From: Malus domestica
Taxonomy: Eukaryota > Streptophyta > Magnoliopsida > Rosales > Rosaceae
DNA: 64,000 bases
Reading direction: 5' to 3'
NCBI RefSeq assembly: GCF_042453785.1
Contig: NC_091674.1
Coordinates: 3,712,001-3,776,000, forward strand
A program made the translations under genes and the position numbers. This document shows positions 1 to 10,412 of the stretch, piece by piece. Each line of letters starts with the position of its first letter. Positions within the stretch are counted from its first letter, which is position 1. The notes under the pieces were generated by a model. The model was not told the DNA's origin, did not search any database, and was given only the letters and a program-made list of their open reading frames with translations.

Positions 1-1683
1 ACTATTCTATTCAAATTTCTGGAAAATGGTTTATACGTTTTCATCCAGAGAGAAAATTGAAGAGCAAATTATAAGTCATCAGAAAACCACTTCAGCGACA
101 AGAACAAAATAAAAATTCTTTGAATTTAAGGAGACTCGAGAAGCAAATAGTTAGCTCAACGAAGCGTGAACTTTTCAAATCAAAACTACCACTATTACGA
201 AAGCACCATCGGATAAATTATTGAAGTGAAAGTGGAAGCTAATACAAGCAAGCTTTGTACTACTACGACGCAGCATCACAAGTGCCCTGTCTGCGCAACT
301 CAACGGCGTGTTGACACAGTTAAAATCGAGTCAGAGCAGTAGCTGCTGTTCTTCTCCGAAGAGAAAACATTTAACATTGTGCAATACAGTGAAGTTGTAA
401 CGCTGTCGGAATGGTAGTTTGTTTTCTTCTCGTAAGAGAAAACGTGCAATCCGGTGTTGAAGTAGAGTACCTTAACCGGAAAACGGCTAGGAAAGAAGTA
501 CATACAAAACAAGACATGTAAACACAAAACTAGAACAAGAGTTTACATTCGATAACTCCACTATTACCATACCTACTGAAATCAAATAAAAACCTTCTTT
601 AACATTAACATTGTGCTAGAAATGCTTCGGCTGAGTCGAACTAACTACATTTTTTCCCAACCACTCCTTTGAATTCTTGATCCATATCGAACAGTATTGT
701 CTATAGTACAACTTGACCATTACAAGCAGACAATTTACACTACAAGCACATATGTAGCATCTATGAGAGAACAAATACCAACAAATTTACTTCAAAGAAG
801 AACCTTGTTTGAAACCAAACAGATAAACACTAGCATCGAACTTCCCTCCCCAGGAAAAACCTTGTATACGTAGATCGACCTTCCCTTCCCTAAGAAGAAC
901 CTTGTATACTTCCTGATAACACTGACTACAAATTTATAATCATATCATCACAATACAACAGCTTCAGTCACAAAACTAACTTTACAACCAGCCATTCAGG
1001 CACAGAGTAAACTAGACATCCTAACATAGAAGCCTACTAATGTTTCGATATCATTCACGAGTAACAGGCAAGGATGTCTTTAGAAGAAGGAGATGAGTTT
1101 TCCAAAACTAATGCTTGTTGCAAATGTGTATCGTAAAGGCACAATCAACCCTTCAATAACGAATTTATGCGTCCCTACAAATTGAGTCGGTGTAAAGAAC
1201 TTCACCAAGCTTCATTCGATACTCATAGTCTGAACTCTGAAGTTTGAATATACAATGGAAAGGCTTTCAAAACTCATGCTGAGGGTTAGTTATATGCCAT
1301 GTGGGGAAAAATAACTCTTAGTTGTCAAGCCTATTTACCAATCTCAGTTCAAATCATACTTTCCATCCAAATTCAGTCTGGTTCGAACCAAAGTGTGCAT
1401 CACTTGTACGTGACTTAGGGGTCTAAGAAAGGCTTCAATGGCTTAAAAGACTTTTTAACCTTGCACATAACGCGTGTATTGGCAAAATTGGATAGAATTC
1501 GGATGGATTGAGAACAATAACAGGTTTCACCACATGGGCAACATCGACATATGACTTACACCAGGAGGATGGTTTTTTACAGGAAATGATTTCTGCACTC
1601 TATTTTGACCTCGTACGAGTGTAGAGGTAAAAAGGGGTGTGGAAATCAATCCCCTTTGTAATCGGCCTATTCTACGCATAATT
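1..1683. other. Intergenic, no gene recognised
   Basis: AT-rich sequence with only short open frames. A weak duplicated block lies at about 340-470, where two roughly 70-base units share a 'cttctc..aagagaaaac' core. It makes a 75-codon minus-strand frame look internally repetitive, but no domain is visible in it. I see no exon structure, RNA gene or mobile-element end here. Confidence 0.6.
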
Positions 1684-1843
1684 TTAAGGGAACTTCAACG
1701 AAAAGCTCATAATACTGTTCATTTTAACAAAAAATCACATTTTAAAACTAAAAAATTAATCCTACTACTATTCACTTTACCTTTATTTTGTCTTTATTGT
1801 TAAAACTCAAAATTTTCAAACTATTTTTATTAATTTTCCTTAA
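1684..1843. mobile_element. MITE with TTAAGGGAAC-type ends, copy 1
   Basis: A 160-base AT-rich element with imperfect terminal inverted repeats. The left end reads TTAAGGGAACTTCAACG, and the right end, reverse-complemented, begins TTAAGGAAAACTAATGAAAA. A second copy sits at 14702-14863, and the larger element at 39234-43400 has the same kind of ends. A tract of the 'ctattcactttacctttattttgtc' type is common to both small copies. No coding capacity and no clear target-site duplication. Confidence 0.6.
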
Positions 1844-2052
1844 TATTAATCTAAAAGCAAAGTGGCAAGGTCCTACACAGAAATATGCAAAATAGTACAA
1901 ACGATGCTATGATTCAGAAAGCAATTGTATTCCATAGCCCAAAATCATAAATAAGGACTAGTTTGTAACGTTCACCAATTTTTGGGTTAAAAACGAAAGA
2001 AAAATAAAATATGAAAAAAGTATCTGTATTATTATACTGATTACTCACAGTC

Positions 2053-2829
2053 TCATAACTCAACTTCGCACGGACTTGACTGACCCGTCAAAGTCCCGGT
2101 CCCATTATTTCGGGCAAACCCGGTGAATTCGACCCGATTGCAGTAGACGCGCAACAACCGCGATCTCGATTGAAACACCCCAGACTTAAACCGAACCCAC
2201 GCCGCCACCCACACTCCGAACGTCACCGACCCGCGATCCTTCCCGTCGGCGATTCCCCTCGCCACGTCGTCGCCGACGTATTCCCCCACCATCGCGAGCT
2301 TGAAATTGACGCGCGTCTGGTTCCTCTTGGCTGAGACGAAGGGAGGCACAGCCGCCGTGGTGAGCGGAACTCCGCCGTACACGGGCGAGGCGGTAAGGCG
2401 GTCGTAGAAGATGGTGAGCTTGTGGTTGGGGTTGGTGGCGAGGAGGGTGAAGTCCCACGTGGCGGTTAGCTCGGAGCTAGTCGCGTTGAGCGGAGAGACG
2501 CTGGCCGATTCGACCCGGAACTTGGGGAGTTGGGGGCGGAGGACGAGCCAGGAGATGAAGAAGATGATGGACATGACGGCGAACACAGCGACGGCGGCGA
2601 TGATGATGCGGCAGAGGACGGTGGGTTTGCGCCTGAAGGGCCCATTGGGCTGAGGGTTGTAGTAGGGAGGGGGTGGGCCCGTGGGATGGTAATTATTGCG
2701 GTTGGGGTGCGGCGGCGGGGCCGCATAAGGGTAGGGAGCTGCGGCAGGGTAGCCGGCGGCAAATTGGGCGGGCGGAACTGGATAGCCGGTGACAGTCTTG
2801 TGTTGTCCTTGGGACGAAGAAGCAGCCAT
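2053..2829 (-). CDS. NHL (NDR1/HIN1-like) LEA_2 protein, 258 aa
   Basis: Single-exon gene for a membrane-anchored NDR1/HIN1-like protein. Residues 1-66 are a cytosolic, Pro/Tyr/Ala-rich tail (repeated GYP and PPPP). A basic stretch (RRK) precedes one membrane span at about residues 70-94. The rest is an extracytosolic LEA_2 domain with the family's NPN motif (NPNHK) followed by a YDR-type segment and several Asn glycosylation sequons. The length is typical (200-300 aa). NHL proteins sit at the plasma membrane or related membranes; some act in defence signalling (NDR1) or in wall-membrane contact, and the biochemical role of most is unknown. The ATG at 2829 opens the conserved MAASSS-like start and no longer in-frame start exists. 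GC content is far higher than in the flanks. It differs from the 12-23 kb paralogs in its long Pro-rich tail, so it is a separate subgroup. Confidence 0.9.
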   Translation of the reverse strand: MAASSSQGQHKTVTGYPVPPAQFAAGYPAAAPYPYAAPPPHPNRNNYHPTGPPPPYYNPQPNGPFRRKPTVLCRIIIAAVAVFAVMSIIFFISWLVLRPQLPKFRVESASVSPLNATSSELTATWDFTLLATNPNHKLTIFYDRLTASPVYGGVPLTTAAVPPFVSAKRNQTRVNFKLAMVGEYVGDDVARGIADGKDRGSVTFGVWVAAWVRFKSGVFQSRSRLLRVYCNRVEFTGFARNNGTGTLTGQSSPCEVEL

Positions 2830-2886
2830 TTCAAATCAGAGAGCTTTGGTTTTAGATTAATGGTTAATAATAACAAATATTTTTGA

Positions 2887-3740
2887 CAGATGGTTGGAAG
2901 CTGTCATAAATTAATACTTCATTGGGGATGGGAAAAGATTAAATAAAAAATCAGTAGCACTTAAACCAAAAGCTGGCATCTCCGGCACGACGGTGGCTTT
3001 GGGTTGAAAGCAACGTATTGAGGAATCTTAGAGCGCCTTCAACACGGCGGCGACACTTATCTTGTCGTCATGTGTCGTCCCCACACGGTCTCTCTCGATT
3101 TGTTTTTGGTAACTCTCACGGCTGACCTTGGGCTGATTCAGGCTTGCTATTTGCCCCATCGGTGATGGATTCTATATAAAGCCCAAATTCACGTAAACAA
3201 GATTATGTCTACATTATGTGGTCACGCTTATAAAAGCCCCAAAAAAATAGTTTGGGTTCCGTTAGATTTTTATTAAATGTGGTTTTTTTTAAACAAACGA
3301 TATCATTTATGCGTTTTATTAATATAATATTAATTAAGGGAACTAAAAACAAACGTAATGGACTGCTACTCTAGGCTCACTTTGCTTTTTCAAGCTCCGT
3401 CCTTGAAAACTAAAGCGCCAACGCGACTTACATTTATTATTTTGTATAAGCCCAAATAAAATAGTTTGGGATATGTTAGAATTTTTTTTTTAAACAAATG
3501 ATATTATCTACACTAAAAAGATAATAGAGTGATTTAAGCCTCATAATGGACTAGTTTATTAAGCGTTGTTTGATCAACATTTCATTTACAATTTTTAATT
3601 TTTAATTTCACTTATTTTGAAAATTCAAAACTCCAAGTAATTACCAAACAAAGTTTTTTTTTTTTAAAGTAAAATGTAAAGACAAAATTATCCTCACTCT
3701 ATAATTCTGCTCTGCTAGGTAAAAACAATATGTCTTTGCG
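2887..3740. other. Intergenic, SINE-tail fragments
   Basis: No gene seen. Positions about 3485-3560 contain the reverse complement of the 3' part of the SINE family described at 3741-3904 (the 'aaatgatattatctacac' and 'cctcataatggactag' blocks), and a shorter trace lies near 3290. The interval also serves as the upstream region of the NHL gene ending at 2829. Confidence 0.5.
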
Positions 3741-3904
3741 ATTTAGTATTATGGTCTAGTAATATTTCTCTTCACTTGTAAGTGAGAAGTCTTATATTTG
3801 ATTCTCATCAAAAGTAAATTTGAACCACATTATTGCTAGCCCATTATGAGGCTAAGCCCACCCTCATCCCCTTAATGTAGATAATATCATTTGCTAAAAA
3901 AAAA
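3741..3904 (+). mobile_element. tRNA-related SINE, copy 1
   Basis: A 160-base unit with a polymerase III-like head: 'tagtattatggtctagta' resembles an A box, and 'atatttgattctcatc' is a degraded B box (GGTTCGATTC type). A family-specific body follows ('cacattattgctagcccatt', 'gaggctaagcccacc'), ending in 'aatatcatttgctaaaaaaaa'. A minus-strand copy with the same order lies at 28857-29025. Fragments lie near 3485, 11475, 13725 and 55185. Confidence 0.65.
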
Positions 3905-4845
3905 CAACATGCCTTTAACAAAGCCTTCTAATCAAGCATGGGCCTCGGAATCTCAAGATATGATGTACATTGTCATTATCTCTAGTCAATAATAAATTAT
4001 GTTTTTTTTTTCCAAGAGGGCGTGTTGACCCTAAAAACTACCAAGCCTATATGGCACGCAGACCGAGTAATTAATAAGCTAACTACGTCATTTGGTTGTG
4101 TGCAGGCGTGCCAACTCGTCGCCTGAGCTCGGCCAGGGAGTAGAATGCGTTGATGTTGTGTTGGGCGAGCTGCTGACTTCTTGTTCTTGCGAATGCGGCC
4201 AAGGAAGGAACAGGTCTCGGCATTTGAGTTCTAGAGCCTGAAAAAAAAGGCTGCTAGTTCTGTGAAGTTCACAAATCGTCGGCACCGGGTTCAGTCTCGA
4301 TAATTATATTCGTGAAAGTATAAGTACACTGAACTGGTATCAGACTATACAGACACAAATACTCGAAAGAGATAAATGTCTTGATGGTAAACGTGGTTCG
4401 GCCATCGAAATGCCGAACTTTAAAATGTACTTATGAATATCCAATCATAAAGTAAAACTCAGCGTTCAATGTGCCGAGCCTAATAACCTGTAACACCTCA
4501 CTTCGTCGAGAAGGCTGATGAGATGACATCCACCAACAAAGACTCGAAAACCCTTATTGGCCGAGACTTGAATAAATAACTAGTCGGCCTTAAAACAGTG
4601 TTGTCTATCCAAACTGAAGATGCTCCTCGGTCGGCTGATTCTACAGCTCCAGTGCTGTCTATCCAAATTGAAGATGTCGCCGGTTGCCTTCACAGTGTTG
4701 TCTATCCAAACTGAAGATGTGCTAGTGTCACATCCCGACCTGGGGTCCACCACATCCCGGGCTTGACTCAGTCGTAGCACTATATTATCCGTTTTGGGCC
4801 CCGACCACGCCCTCATGATTTTGTTTCTGGGAACTCACACAAAAA

Positions 4846-4935
4846 CTTCCCAATAAGTCACCCATCTTGGGATTGCTCTTGCTGCGATCTCGCTTAACTT
4901 TGGAGTTTTGATGGGATCCGGTGCATCAGATCCCA
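4846..4935 (-). other. 5S rRNA-like domain in the left Cassandra LTR
   Basis: On the minus strand it reads GATGCACCGGATCCCATCA, then AACTCC, AAGTTAAGC and GATGGGTGAC, in the order of a plant 5S rRNA. This copy keeps the upstream 'CACCGGATCCCATCA' block that the right LTR and the solo LTR at 28258 have lost. It is a retroelement-borne copy, not a 5S array gene. Confidence 0.7.
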
Positions 4936-5032
4936 CATCGCCTAGGGAAATGGATCCTCTATGCCTTATATGTACATGTTCACCTCCTTTAGAGACCCGA
5001 CGTCCTCGTCGGCACACTTCCGGCTAAGGATT

Positions 5033-5045
5033 GGCTTTGATACCA
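5033..5045 (-). promoter_or_regulatory. Primer-binding site of the Cassandra element
   Basis: On the minus strand TGGTATCAAAGCC resembles the usual plant initiator-Met tRNA primer site (TGGTATCAGAGC). It lies three bases inside the right LTR, which fixes the element's orientation as minus. Confidence 0.75.
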
Positions 5046-5167
5046 AATTGTCATATCCCGACCCGGGGTCCACCACATCCCGAGCTCGACTCCACCGTAG
5101 CACGATATTGTCTACTTTGGGCCCCGACCACGCCCTCACGGTTTTGTTTCTGGGAACTCACATGAGA

Positions 5168-5250
5168 ACTTCCCAGTGGGTCACCCATCTTGGGATTGAT
5201 ATCACTGCAATCTCACTTAACTTCGGAGTTCCTAATGAATCCGAAGCCAG
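5168..5250 (-). other. 5S rRNA-like domain in the right Cassandra LTR
   Basis: The minus strand carries GGAACTCCGAAGTTAAG and, about 30 bases on, AAGATGGGTGACCCACTGGGAAG. These match the internal control region and 3' half of plant 5S rRNA. The 5' quarter of 5S is not recognisable here. Confidence 0.7.
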
Positions 5251-5400
5251 TGATTCCCAAAGGCCTCGTGCTATATGGAGGTGGGCATGTACATATAAGG
5301 CACATCACCCCCTCTCCGTTGATCGATGTGAGATGTTACAATTGGAAGGGAGAAAAGGGAAGAGGAAAAATTCTCAGGGCAGTGCAATTTTTTTGAAATG

Positions 5401-5956
5401 CTAATAACACCTTTTTTTTTCAAAAATGACTTTGTGCCACAAGTACACTATCACAATAGCATCTCGTGCTAATGAAATAAAAATATATGTAAGTTTTTGT
5501 CTACATATCTTCATTTTATTTACATGAATGACACACGACGGTGTACTCGTGCTATGTAAGTTATTTTATAATACACATTTTTATGAGTTGTGTGGAACTA
5601 TAACCTAGCACTACTCATCAACATAATACATGCATTTTTATGTCTACTTTTATATTTCTTAGCTCTCAATACCAAGATGCCCCACTATTTTTCTTTCATT
5701 GTTTGTGGAAGGGATCTAGGGATATCTTCCAATATTTAACAAAATTAAAGTATCTACAACAATCAGATATCAGAGGCTTCTAAATTCAGAAAAAACACCA
5801 CTTCAGCTAATATACAACCAATTAATAGATAATCTCCCACAAATGGAGACATGGGAAGAAGATCATCATCAATGAGATCATGAAATAAAAAAACAAAAAT
5901 CCGACCCATTTTCTCGCCTATCATGACATGACTATATATTTCAAGCATCATTTGAG
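5401..5956. other. Intergenic, 3' flank of the NHL gene
   Basis: AT-rich, no gene recognised. It holds the presumed 3' untranslated region and terminator of the NHL gene that ends at 5957. Confidence 0.5.
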
Positions 5957-6826
5957 TTACCAACCGTCGGTAATGTCGCATTTCTTTGAGCTCCCACCAG
6001 GCATGCTTCCACTACTTGCACCCACCGGAAGATTTACCTTCAAATCCGTACATTTCACCCTGAGTATCCCGGCCCTATAGTTTATACTATACCACCACCC
6101 ATGTTGCATTGTGTATGTGAGCGACATCCTCAAGCTGAAGCTCACACCCCCTCCTTCCTTCTGCTCCTTCTCCATGTCCTCCACTGACGAGCTCCCTGCC
6201 GTGGAGTTGGACATCTCCATCTTCAACTGCATGGTGCCTTTGGACTTAGAGTCCAACCGCATGTCCTGCATGAACGACCCTCCCGACGACAAAAAGTTAT
6301 CTTTGTGGTACAAGGCAGTTTCCCATTTGTCCACGTGCATCCTCAGACCAAAGCTAGGGTTTTCCACGAACATCGTGGCCTCCCATTTGCCCGAGACTAC
6401 TTTGGTTGTCGGGACCATGTTGAAATTGGAAACGCCGAAAGACTCGACTTTGAAGGTGACATTTTCGGGACGGACGACTGCGAACATGATGATGCTAGCC
6501 AGAAGGGTCCCAGTGAGTAAGAGGAATAGTATGATGCAGAAGCAGCGGGCGAAGCTGCTCGCGGCTTCATCGTGTTGAGAATAGGTGGTGGCGTAATACG
6601 CATTCGGGTCCGCCTGATAAGGGTTGTAACCGGCGGTTGGAGGGTAGCCATGGTAGGGCGGGGGTGGGGGATACCCATTTTGAGGCTGAGCATAGTTCAT
6701 AGTAGATTGAGGGTACCCGGGCTGGGGGTGGCCGACAGTGGAGATGCGAGGCTGATCGGTCTCTGAGGATTGAGTTGGAGGTTGATCTGCTGTGTGGGCT
6801 TGACTACTTTGGGTTGTAGAAGCCAT
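5957..6826 (-). CDS. NHL (NDR1/HIN1-like) LEA_2 protein, 289 aa
   Basis: Single-exon NHL-family gene. Residues 1-92 are a cytosolic tail rich in Gln, Pro and Tyr with GYP/YPPPPP repeats. One membrane span lies at about 94-117 (CFCIILFLLLTG...IIMFAVVRP). The LEA_2 domain follows, beginning VTFKVESFGVSNFN, with ENPSF in place of the usual NPN motif and a C-terminal WW pair (HGWWYS). It ends after a Ser/Gly-rich segment and KKC. Asn-linked sequons are present outside the membrane. The length is at the upper end for the family, owing to the tail. The start at 6826 is the first in-frame ATG. With the 2053-2829 gene it forms the Pro-rich-tail subgroup of this cluster. A defence or membrane-contact role is family inference only. 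Confidence 0.88.
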   Translation of the reverse strand: MASTTQSSQAHTADQPPTQSSETDQPRISTVGHPQPGYPQSTMNYAQPQNGYPPPPPYHGYPPTAGYNPYQADPNAYYATTYSQHDEAASSFARCFCIILFLLLTGTLLASIIMFAVVRPENVTFKVESFGVSNFNMVPTTKVVSGKWEATMFVENPSFGLRMHVDKWETALYHKDNFLSSGGSFMQDMRLDSKSKGTMQLKMEMSNSTAGSSSVEDMEKEQKEGGGVSFSLRMSLTYTMQHGWWYSINYRAGILRVKCTDLKVNLPVGASSGSMPGGSSKKCDITDGW

Positions 6827-7928
6827 ATATGAATTTCTATTATATTTATGTATTTCTATTTCTCTGCCCTCAAGAATCTCCCCGAAGAGAGAGAGAGGGT
6901 TTTGGGGGGTAGGAGATAGAACAATGTGGTATTGGAGGGAGAATAATTATTGAAGGAAATAACAGTGTTAAAATAGGTTCGTGGAGTGTGAAAAGCGCGG
7001 AAAGAGCGTGGGACAAGGTAATTAATTAGAAGTTCTATGTTAAGTAAATAATTTATGAGTGTCAATGCATTGATATAGCTAGCAGAATTGGAAAATGGCA
7101 ATGGTGTTGACAGCTGAGTACATAGATAATCCAATTTCCAAATATATAGTCAAGCTTTCATTCATGAAATACGTGGACATAGAAAATCTTGGGTGAGGCT
7201 GTCATGTGCGGCTGTGTGGTAGCTCACTCACATAGAGGTGACCTCCACCTGGTCACATTTTTTGTAAGTCAGTTACTACAAAGGACAATCTCAATCAAGA
7301 ATTTCTCATTTGACAATGCTATATATGTCATAGCCTCACACAATGATCAACGTACTGCAAGTATAATTTGTTTATGCGCCAAATTTTGAGAGAAAACAAT
7401 GATATTTATAAAAAAGAATTACAACCGAAGGGGAGAAAACTTAGCTCATGCGTGAAGTGATTTGATGAGCCATACTACAGACCAAGACCTGGAATATGGC
7501 TGCCAAAGCAATTTACCCTTACCATGCTCTAAGAAATTTGAATGAGCCGGAGTCCTGATAGAACGCCCCCACGCCACGCCCCCTATGAGCACAAGAGAAA
7601 TCAATTAATTTGGTGTGTGTTTACAATTCTTAAGTAAAGCATCTAAAAGAAAGTTTGGTGTTTCCTCGAACCAAAGCCTCTCCATATTCATGGACAACCC
7701 AAACTGAGTCAACCGGTGTGACACACCATTTGCATACCGTTGTGTGTAAAGAAACTCAGAAATATGCTCAAGCAAGAACTTTGTTGTACTCAATTATCAT
7801 GCCGCACACGACTGGACGTGGTTCTTGATGTGAATGGTTGCCATCACATGCAAACTGCAACTTTGAAAAACCGAAGGATAAAGCCATGCCATTTGAACAC
7901 TACTACTAAAGATGAAGATGCCAGATCA
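6827..7928. other. Intergenic, upstream of the NHL gene
   Basis: No gene recognised. The first 100 bases upstream of the ATG contain a GA-rich stretch (about 6885-6900) compatible with a 5' leader. The rest is AT-rich with only short unsupported open frames. Confidence 0.5.
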
Positions 7929-9566
7929 TGACATATATTTTGTTTTCGTTAACCAATTATAGTTTGCCATGTTTAATAAGTTTGTTTAGTCAATTAGAAA
8001 GAATATTGTAAATAACTAAGGCTATATATATGACTATTGATGTAATTATCCATTCATTCAATCAAAGAGGAATATTCATAAAATATTGTGTTCTTAGTAT
8101 TCTATATGGTTTCATCGCCAACCGCCTCACGACCTCTCTCGATCCTCTTCTCTTCCGCTTTGCTTATCTAATTTCTCTATCATTTGCTTGATTTCTTCGT
8201 CGATCTTGTACTCCGATCTTCGATATCGTCATGTATCTCTTGATCTCTAATGGCGTCTCCTTTTGCGTCCTCTGAGTCAGTGCCCAATTTGAATCCCAAT
8301 TCCTCTTCAAATCCTAATTCTTCTCAATCTTACACATGTCTCACGATCCAAAACATTGGCAGCATGGTGCATATCAAGCTTAAGAGATTCAATTATCTGC
8401 CATGGCGAGCTCTCTTTGCCCTAATTCTTCAGGGCTATCGGCTTCTTGGTATTGTTGATGGCACATAATCTTGTCCGGCGCATTTTCTGCCTGATCGAAC
8501 TATCAATCTGGCGTTCGAATCTTGGTATGAGAAAGATCAAAATCTTCTCATTTGGTTTAATTCCACACTCTTTGAAGAGGTAATTCCATTTAATGTTGGA
8601 GTTTCATCTTCTCGTGATCTCTGGCTCAAACTCGAACAATGATTTGAGGGCGTTTCTGATGCACACATTCATCAACTTCGATCGCGACTTCAGAGCATTC
8701 AAAAAGGTTCACAATCAATGTCTGATTACCTACAAGAACTTAAAGAGATTTATGACTCTCTCATTGTCGCTGGAGCTTTAATCTCTGATCGTGATCTGAT
8801 TGTTGCCACTCTTGCTGGTCTTCCTGATGATTTTGAGTCTTTCACAGATTTAATCATGCTCCGATTATCTTCCACTTCTTTGGATGAATTGCATGGGTTA
8901 CCAGTCACCCAGGAGCTTTATATGAATCGTCGAAAGAAAGTTGTCTTATCCAACAATGTTGAACCGTTTCATGCTCTATCTGTACAAGGTCAACCACCTC
9001 TTATTCCCACACTGCCTCAGGCGTATGCAATACAAAATCAACTACTTCAGAACTCTTTTCGTTACAATTCAAATCGAGGACGAAACAGTCGCTACAATAA
9101 TAATCGTGGAACTAGAGGCAACTCTCAAGGAAATCAGTATACTAGTGGTTTCACTCTTAACAACAACAATTTCAACTCTCGTGGTTCATCTTCTGGTCTT
9201 CGAGCACTGTGTCAAATTTGTGGCAATCCCAATCATGAAGCTATCAACTGTTTTGATCACATGAATCCAGAGATTTCAGGTCGAATTCCCCCTACTAAAC
9301 TTCAAGCAATGTGTGCACGCTATACTGCAAAGCCCTCCCCTTCTTGGCTGATCGACTCTGGTGCTACCTCATACATCACCAATGACATCTCAACCATCAA
9401 TTCTCCTACTCCCTACAATGGTGAAGAAAAAGTATACATCGGGAATGGTAAAGGTTTATCAATTAATCATGTTGGTTCCTTTATATTACGTACACCTACT
9501 GCTTCTTTTAAACTGAACAATGTTCTTCATATTCCTCACATGAAGCACAATTTGTTATCTGCCTAG
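7929..9566 (+). mobile_element. Truncated Ty1/Copia retrotransposon
   Basis: A Copia element cut off at its 3' side. About 7929-8105 looks like a decayed 5' LTR, with a TATA-like 'ggctatatatatg' near 8021. It is followed by a leader and a gag region starting at 8250. The reading frame ends in the gag-pre-integrase zone at 9566. Integrase, reverse transcriptase, RNase H and a 3' LTR are all absent, so it cannot move by itself. Confidence 0.75.
8250..9566 (+). pseudogene. Copia gag/protease fragment with two stops
   Basis: One frame runs from 8250 to 9566 but is interrupted by TAA at about 8466 and TGA at about 8641. The product is gag-like: an N-terminal Ser/Asn-rich leader, a gag helical (UBN2-type) domain with 'LWLKLEQ' and 'SMSDYLQELKEIYDSL', an Asn/Arg-rich basic linker, a CCHC zinc knuckle (CQICGNPNHEAINC), and the start of an aspartic protease with the DSGAT active-site motif. 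It stops after 'HIPHMKHNLLSA', so pol is missing. It is a relic and probably not expressed as a single protein. Confidence 0.8.
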
Positions 9567-9750
9567 CTCAAAAATTATAGAGAACTATTTTATATGATCA
9601 TTGAAAGTTTGTAACTATAAATACAACGACATCACCACGTAAATTACAAACAACGATCCTTTAAAACCAAACATCATTCCCTCGCCTATATTACAGCAGC
9701 AACTAGCTCAAACTTCAATATTATTGACATGTAAAATAAGATCAATTACA

Positions 9751-10412
9751 TCATTTAGGCAACGGAATGGAGCATTTGTGGCCCCCATTTATCTTTCCCT
9801 CAGTACCTTTTGAACCCAAAAGCTCAACCTTCAAACCTGAACAGTTCGGATTTAAAGCCACTTGGGTTCCCATTCCCAATAGCTCCTTCATACCATATGA
9901 AGCATCTATATGCATTTTCAAACTAAAACTAAGGTAACCCTTCTTTTTATCCTCACTCAAGTGCTTCATCACTCGATCTTCCACATACGACTGTTCGCCC
10001 TCACAACCCGTGGAATCAAACTTGATCTGCACAGTTTTCTGCTTCCTCGGAGGAATGTGCAGTGTTGCATCCACTGAAGCACATGATAGAGCCTCACTTT
10101 CTTTGTAATACGCATAAATCTCAAAAGGGTTGAGGGTAACAATTAAGCCGCCATTTTGGTTCCCAATGTCAGCTTGGCTTCCCACTCAGCTGAAAGTGAC
10201 GAATTCGAAACTTCGAAATTTGATAGAGAAAATGCATCTAAACGAAGCACAAGGGGGTCCGTTCCTGGACCGCACTTTCAATCCACATAGTTGCCTACGA
10301 ACCATAAAGAAAATCCGATGGCGGTTGCTAGACTTACCACTATCATAACAAGGACAATATATCCACGAGCTTTATTGAAATATGGAGATAGTTTGCACCG
10401 CAAAGAAGCCAT
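9751..10412 (-). pseudogene. NHL (LEA_2) pseudogene, stop and frameshift
   Basis: An intronless NHL paralog with two lesions. From the ATG at 10412 the frame encodes a short basic head (MASLRCKLSPYF), a membrane span (YIVLVMIVVSLATAIGFSLWFV) and the start of the luminal region. An in-frame TGA at 10278-10280 then interrupts it. The same frame continues with typical LEA_2 sequence (LDAFSLSNFEVSNSSLSAEWEAKLT). Between about 10155 and 10175 the homology shifts into another frame, which carries the NPFEIYAYYKE strand and runs to the stop at 9751 (ending HKCSIPLPK). An intron could not remove both lesions without unusual splicing, and the family is intronless. A downstream ATG at 10185 could give a 144-aa fragment without a membrane anchor. 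It lacks the PLLP tail and WW motif of its neighbours, so it is a third subgroup. Confidence 0.82.

Larger units (their letters stand above)
4726..5340 (-). mobile_element. Cassandra-type TRIM retrotransposon
   Basis: Two LTRs (left about 4726-4990, right 5049-5340) flank a tiny internal region with no coding capacity. On the minus strand the right LTR is the 5' LTR: it begins TGTAACATCTCACATCG and ends with a GGGATATGACA-type terminus. Three bases further comes the primer-binding site TGGTATCAAAGCC. Both LTRs contain 5S rRNA-like sequence (AAGTTAAGC ... GATGGGTGAC), the hallmark of the Cassandra family (Kalendar et al.). The flanking 5-mers gctag and attgg both resemble gttgg, the base order at the matching position of the family-B LTR, so they may be a decayed target duplication. 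Confidence 0.85.
4023..5400 (-). mobile_element. Old family-B LTR, interrupted by Cassandra
   Basis: Starts with TGTTGACCCTAAAAACTACC, the reverse complement of the terminus of the solo LTRs at 25106-26130 and 33018-34154. It shares their internal tandem motif 'tatccaaactgaagatg', present three times at about 4600-4720. At 4726 it is broken by a Cassandra element. Just past 5340 sequence resembling the continuation of the same LTR resumes ('attggaagggagaaaa', 'gggcagtgcaattt') and fades by about 5400. The copy is diverged and truncated. Confidence 0.6.

Noticed and set aside
4846-5250. Possible genuine 5S rRNA genes
   Set aside because: The 5S-like blocks lie inside LTRs with a primer site and lack a complete 120-base 5S unit and array context. 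They are the Cassandra hallmark.
4961-5404. 147-codon plus-strand open frame
   Set aside because: It runs through the Cassandra internal region and right LTR. The words belong to the repeat and its 5S-like domain, so it is not a gene.
9751-10412. An intron that would rescue the NHL reading frame
   Set aside because: The stop and the frameshift are separated by well-preserved domain sequence, so no single GT-AG intron removes both without deleting LEA_2 strands. The family here is intronless.
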